From the NCBI GenBank assembly GCA_016188625.1, contig JACPHL010000280.1, forward strand, positions 1-15,384: a stretch of 15,384 bases of DNA, in the 5' to 3' direction. This document shows, piece after piece, positions 12,654 through 15,384 of this stretch. The first letter of the stretch is position 1, and every line of letters begins with the position of its first letter. Both the position numbers and the translations under genes were made by a program. The DNA comes from Candidatus Rokuibacteriota bacterium (GTDB taxonomy: Bacteria; Methylomirabilota; Methylomirabilia; Rokubacteriales; JACPHL01). Under the pieces are notes generated by a model. It had not been told where the DNA came from. It saw nothing but the letters and a program-made list of their open reading frames with translations, and ran no database searches.

Positions 12654-12682
12654 CTATAATTACGTTTGATTTTTCTTGTCAA
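12653..12682 (-). promoter_or_regulatory. Strong sigma-70-type promoter of the response-regulator gene
   Basis: On the - strand: perfect TTGACA (12682-12677), 18-bp AT-rich spacer, TATAGT (12658-12653, 5/6). The surroundings are strikingly AT-rich for this genome. It gives a leader of about 50 bases with GGGAG before the ATG. Confidence 0.75.
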
Positions 12683-12729
12683 GGGAATTTTTTGCTCAAA
12701 CCCGGACGAGATGTTGCGCGGCAGCCGGC

Positions 12730-12758
12730 TTGACGCGGGCGCGGCGGTGCGCTACGGT
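12730..12758 (+). promoter_or_regulatory. Promoter of the tusA-nifS-like-HAD-membrane operon
   Basis: TTGACG (12730-12735, 5/6), 17 bp, TACGGT (12753-12758, 4/6). Transcription would begin about 5 bases before the ATG at 12770, so the leader is almost absent. Confidence 0.55.
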
Positions 12759-12769
12759 GGTAAGGCCCC

Positions 12770-13015
12770 ATGACCACCGAAACGATCAAGCCCGACCGAT
12801 CTATCGACTGCATCGGCCTGTTCTGCCCGATGCCGATCGTGAAGACGCGCGAGGCGATAGCGACCATGACGACGGGGGAGGTGCTGGAGATGACCTCCGA
12901 CGACCCCGCCTCCGAGGCCGACATGAAGTCCTGGACCCGGCGGACCGGCCATGAGCTCCTCTCGGTCAGCAAGAACGGGAAGGTCTGGCACTTCCTCGTC
13001 CGGAAAGCCCACTAG
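12770..13015 (+). CDS. tusA: TusA-family sulfur carrier protein
   Basis: An 81-residue protein with the whole two-layer TusA/SirA fold. The motif CIGLFCPMPIVKTREAI carries Cys19 in CPMP, the cysteine that receives persulfide sulfur, plus a second cysteine (Cys14) five residues before. VLEMTSDDPASEADMKSWTRRTGHELL and the last strand NGKVWHFLVRK complete the fold. TusA proteins pass sulfur from a cysteine desulfurase or rhodanese to tRNA thiolation, molybdenum cofactor or sulfur-oxidation enzymes. Here it is the first gene of a probable operon, and the next frame is a NifS-like protein whose only usual start codon (12951) lies inside this gene. Either the two overlap by 65 nt or the second gene uses an unusual start. 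Family assignment is firm; the pathway served is not visible. Confidence 0.93.
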   Translation: MTTETIKPDRSIDCIGLFCPMPIVKTREAIATMTTGEVLEMTSDDPASEADMKSWTRRTGHELLSVSKNGKVWHFLVRKAH

Positions 13016-14198
13016 CCTCGCCCCGTCCATCGGGCAGCGCATCTACCTGGACTACGGCGGCTACGCGCCGGTGGACCCCCGGGTGCTCGCGGTGATGGCC
13101 ACCTACCTCGAGGGGTGGGTCGGCAACCCTTCGGCGCTCCACAGCCTGGGCGAGGAGGCGCGGGAGTCCCTCGAGGGGACCCGGGCCAAGGTCGCCAGGC
13201 TCATCGGGGGGCGCGCCGAGGGCGTCATCTTCACCTCGGGGGCGACGGAGGCCAACAACCTGGCGATCAAGGGGGTGGCCCTCCGCGCCGCGGAGCGGGG
13301 GCGCCATCTGGTGACCAGCGCCATCGAACACATCTCGGTCCTCACCCCCTGTCGCGACCTCACCAAGGCCGGCTTCGGCGTCAGCCATCTCCCGGTGGAC
13401 CGGGAGGGGCGGGTGAACCCGGAACAGCTCGTCCGGACCCTCCGCCCGGACACCGTCCTGGTCTCGCTCGGTTGCGCCAACGCCGAGGCGGGGACCGTCC
13501 AGCCGATCCGCGAGCTCGCCCGCGTCCTCCGCGGGCGCGGAGTGCTGCTCCACGTGGACGGCGTGGGGGCCGTCGGGCGGGTCCCCCTCCACCTGGAGGA
13601 CGACGGCATCGATCTCCTCACCCTCTCGGCCAACGACCTCTACGGCCCGCCGGGGGTGGGGGCGCTCTACGCGGCGCCCGGGGTCAAGCTCCTCCCCCAG
13701 CTCCTCGGCGGCGGGCAGGAGCACGGGCTCCGCTCCGGGACCGAGAACCTGGCCGGGATCGCCGGGTTCGGCCTGGCCGCCGAGCTGATGCGCCGGGAGG
13801 GGTCGGCCGAGGTCCGCCGCCTCGGCGCCCTCCGGGAGGCCCTGATCGAGGGGGTGCTCGCGCGGTGCGAGGGGACGGCCCTGACCGGCCCCCGCACCGA
13901 GCGCCTCCCCCACCATGCCAGCTTCACGGTCCAGGCGGTCAAGGGGGAGAGCCTCGTCATGGCCCTCGACCTGGCGGGGATCGCCGCCTCCACCGGCTCG
14001 GCCTGCGCCTCCCTGACCCAGGAGCCGTCCCACGTCCTCCGGGCCCTGGGCCTGGATCCCCGGGCCGTCGAGGGCTCGCTCTGCTTCACCCTCGGGCGCT
14101 GGTCCACCCGGGAGGACGTCGAGGGGCTCCTCCGGGAGCTCCCCCAGGCCGTCGAGCGGCTCAGGGCGATCTCCCCGCTCGCCAGGGCCCGCGGGTGA
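12951..14198 (+). CDS. NifS/IscS-like class V aminotransferase-fold protein lacking the PLP lysine
   Basis: A 415-residue protein, numbered from ATG 12951, with clear cysteine-desulfurase homology. Seen are IYLDYGGYAPVDPRV, FTSGATEANNLAIKGVA, SAIEHISVL (His127), HVDGVGAVGRVPL (Asp203), GLRSGTENLAGIAGF and the persulfide loop STGSACASLTQEPS (Cys352). Where IscS has S-x-H-K-x-x-GPKG, this protein reads SANDLYGPPG: Asn228-Asp229 replace His-Lys, so the Schiff-base lysine is missing. The IscS Gln183 position is Gly206. It may be a catalytically dead or repurposed relative that still holds sulfur on Cys352. The homologous part begins about residue 28, and no ATG, GTG or TTG lies between 12951 and there; the true start is uncertain. 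It follows tusA and overlaps the HAD gene by 4 nt. Confidence 0.82.
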   Translation: MSSSRSARTGRSGTSSSGKPTSLAPSIGQRIYLDYGGYAPVDPRVLAVMATYLEGWVGNPSALHSLGEEARESLEGTRAKVARLIGGRAEGVIFTSGATEANNLAIKGVALRAAERGRHLVTSAIEHISVLTPCRDLTKAGFGVSHLPVDREGRVNPEQLVRTLRPDTVLVSLGCANAEAGTVQPIRELARVLRGRGVLLHVDGVGAVGRVPLHLEDDGIDLLTLSANDLYGPPGVGALYAAPGVKLLPQLLGGGQEHGLRSGTENLAGIAGFGLAAELMRREGSAEVRRLGALREALIEGVLARCEGTALTGPRTERLPHHASFTVQAVKGESLVMALDLAGIAASTGSACASLTQEPSHVLRALGLDPRAVEGSLCFTLGRWSTREDVEGLLRELPQAVERLRAISPLARARG

Positions 14199-14890
14199 AG
14201 CTCGTCCTCTTCGATGTGGACGGGACCCTCCTCTCGGCGCGGGGGGCGGGGCGTCGCGCCATCGCGGTCGCCCTCGAGGAGGTCTACGGGACCCGGGGCG
14301 GCGTCGAGGCCTACGACTTCCACGGCAAGACCGATCCCCAGATCCTCTACGACCTCCTGACCGGGGCCGGCCTCCCCGAGCCCGCCATCCGCGCGCGGGA
14401 GGCGGAGTTCTTCGAGCGCTACGTCGCGCACCTCGGCCGCGAGGTCGGCGCCGGGGCCCAGGTGGAGCTCTACCCCGGGGTCGATGCGCTGGTCAGAGGG
14501 CTGGCGCGAAGCCCCGGGCACCTCCTCGGGCTCCTGACCGGGAACATCGAGGCCGGGGCCCGCATCAAGCTCGCCCCGACCGGGCTCGCCGCCTGCTTCC
14601 GCGTCGGGGCCTATGGCTCCGACGCGGCCGACCGCACCCGGCTCCCGGCCGTGGCCGCGGAGCGGGCCCGCCGCCTGGTCGGCCGGGCCTTCCAGGGGCC
14701 CGACGTGGTGGTCATCGGCGACACGCCGCTCGACATCGCCTGCGGCCGGGCGTTCGGGGCCCGCGTAGTGGCGGTGGCCACCGGCCGGCACGGGGTGGAG
14801 GAGCTGGCGACCCACGCCCCGGACTTCCTCTTCGCCGACTTCGGGGAGCCCGGGAGGGTGCTCCGGGCGCTGCTCGACGGGGAGGTCTGA
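14195..14890 (+). CDS. HAD-superfamily hydrolase (phosphoglycolate-phosphatase-like)
   Basis: A 231-residue protein. Motif I is FDVDGTLL with nucleophile Asp7 and acid Asp9; a helical cap follows (about 15-85, GAGRRAIAVALEEVYG, DFHGKTDPQIL). Motif II is LLTGN, and motif IV is VVIGDTPLDIACGRAFGA. The cap layout is that of Gph/beta-phosphoglucomutase-type HADs that remove phosphate from small metabolites; the substrate is unknown. GTG 14195 overlaps the previous stop as GTGA, and its own TGA shares one base with the next ATG, so translation along the operon is tightly coupled. A link to sulfur transfer is not obvious from its family. Confidence 0.88.
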   Translation: MKLVLFDVDGTLLSARGAGRRAIAVALEEVYGTRGGVEAYDFHGKTDPQILYDLLTGAGLPEPAIRAREAEFFERYVAHLGREVGAGAQVELYPGVDALVRGLARSPGHLLGLLTGNIEAGARIKLAPTGLAACFRVGAYGSDAADRTRLPAVAAERARRLVGRAFQGPDVVVIGDTPLDIACGRAFGARVVAVATGRHGVEELATHAPDFLFADFGEPGRVLRALLDGEV

Positions 14891-15354
14891 TGCTCGGGCT
14901 CGGGGTCGTCTGGCTCCATCTCCTCGCGGCGGCGGTCTTCCTGGGCGGGCTCCTCTACGAGGGGCACGTCCTCGCCCCCCTTCTGGCGCGGGGGGAGCTG
15001 GCGCCGGCGACCTTCCGGGAGGCCCATCGGCGCGGGCGACGGGCGACCTGGACGGCGCTCGCCCTCCTCTTCGTGACCGGCCTCTGGAACCTCGGCCAGC
15101 TCGGGGCCTCGCTCCCCGCCCTCTTCCAGCGGATCTCCGGGCCGCTCCTGGCCGCGAAGCTCTTCTTCGCCCTCCTCGTCCTCGCCCTCGCGGCCCACCG
15201 GGACTTCAAGCTCGTGCCGGCGGTGCTGGCGGCCCGCGAGGCCGGCGAGGAGCCCGGGGTCGCGGGCACGCTCCTCCGCGGGCTCGACCGGCTCCTCGTC
15301 CTCCTAGTGGTGGTTATCCTCTTCCTGGGGGTCGCCGTCTCCCGCCGAATTTGA
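14890..15354 (+). CDS. Small four-helix integral membrane protein (CopD-like)
   Basis: A 154-residue protein with four hydrophobic stretches (about 4-26, 51-70, 84-105 and 130-150). WLHLLAAAVFLGGLLYEGHVLAPLL (helix 1) carries His10 and His26. This H-in-first-helix pattern resembles the CopD/putative copper-export domain and related heme- or metal-binding four-helix proteins, and a further His follows helix 3 (LAAHRDF). The assignment is by pattern only. ATG 14890 shares its A with the upstream stop, so it is the last member of the tusA operon. It might move or sense a metal or electrons at the membrane; this is inference. A stem-loop follows 2 bases after the stop. Confidence 0.6.
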   Translation: MLGLGVVWLHLLAAAVFLGGLLYEGHVLAPLLARGELAPATFREAHRRGRRATWTALALLFVTGLWNLGQLGASLPALFQRISGPLLAAKLFFALLVLALAAHRDFKLVPAVLAAREAGEEPGVAGTLLRGLDRLLVLLVVVILFLGVAVSRRI

Positions 15355-15356
15355 AC

Positions 15357-15384
15357 TGGGAGGGGGGCTCTGCCCCCCTTCCCA
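15357..15384 (+). terminator. GGGGGGC-TCT-GCCCCCC stem-loop after the operon
   Basis: A 7-bp GC stem with a TCT loop, enclosed by TGGGA / TTCCCA with one unpaired base. It begins 2 bases after the TGA. It has the same plan as 5355-5380, including the single bulge, and the window ends exactly at its last base. Confidence 0.55.

Noticed and set aside
13115-14890. A single 591-codon fusion of nifS-like and HAD sequences
   Set aside because: The first 360 codons are out of frame with the desulfurase homology. The HAD protein starts at GTG 14195 with the usual GTGA overlap.

Overview
The window is very GC-rich bacterial DNA, well above 65% by eye except in one patch. Starts are often GTG, several gene pairs overlap by GTGA, and GGGGGC stem-loops sit next to stop codons. 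This style and gene mix recall uncultivated soil or groundwater lineages such as Rokubacteria/Methylomirabilota, but that is an impression of style, not a phylogenetic result. The first 37 bases nearly duplicate bases 766-802 and the last bases are one of the recurring stem-loops, so the window may be a whole contig that ends in repeats.

Layout. (a) 1-2519, + strand: the 3' part of a 2-oxoacid dehydrogenase E2 gene, then a P-loop protein related to HPr kinase/PEP carboxykinase. (b) About 2600-3990: an AT-richer islet with its own promoter and palindromes, carrying an XRE-type HTH gene overlapped by a DUF6036-like nucleotidyltransferase gene. It looks like a toxin-antitoxin or defence module and runs into the 3' end of a convergent zinc alcohol dehydrogenase gene (to 4986). 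(c) 4987-5386: a roughly 190-bp dispersed repeat with terminal inverted repeats, plus hairpins; a second copy lies at 10801-10994. (d) 5387-6806, - strand: a thiolase gene broken by an internal deletion and frameshift, with its coupled DUF35 Zn-ribbon/OB-fold partner. (e) 6898-7911, +: a Gfo/Idh/MocA oxidoreductase gene cut by one in-frame TAG. (f) 8059-8406, +: a small exported protein of 14 Pro-Cys-Ala repeats with a double-hairpin leader. (g) 8505-10240, -: inorganic pyrophosphatase and an M20 amidohydrolase. (h) 10325-10798, +: a YbaK-type deacylase. (i) 11104-12596, -: a REC/HD-GYP response regulator and a coupled VOC protein. (j) 12770-15354, +: TusA, a NifS-like protein without the PLP lysine, a HAD phosphatase and a four-helix membrane protein, probably one operon.

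The two strongest candidates for something undescribed are the HTH/nucleotidyltransferase islet and the sulfur-relay operon. In the latter, a cysteine-desulfurase-fold protein keeps the persulfide cysteine but has Asn-Asp where His-Lys should be, directly after TusA. The Pro-Cys-Ala repeat protein and the terminal-inverted-repeat element also deserve attention. Two further genes, the thiolase and the oxidoreductase, are visibly broken in the sequence as given.
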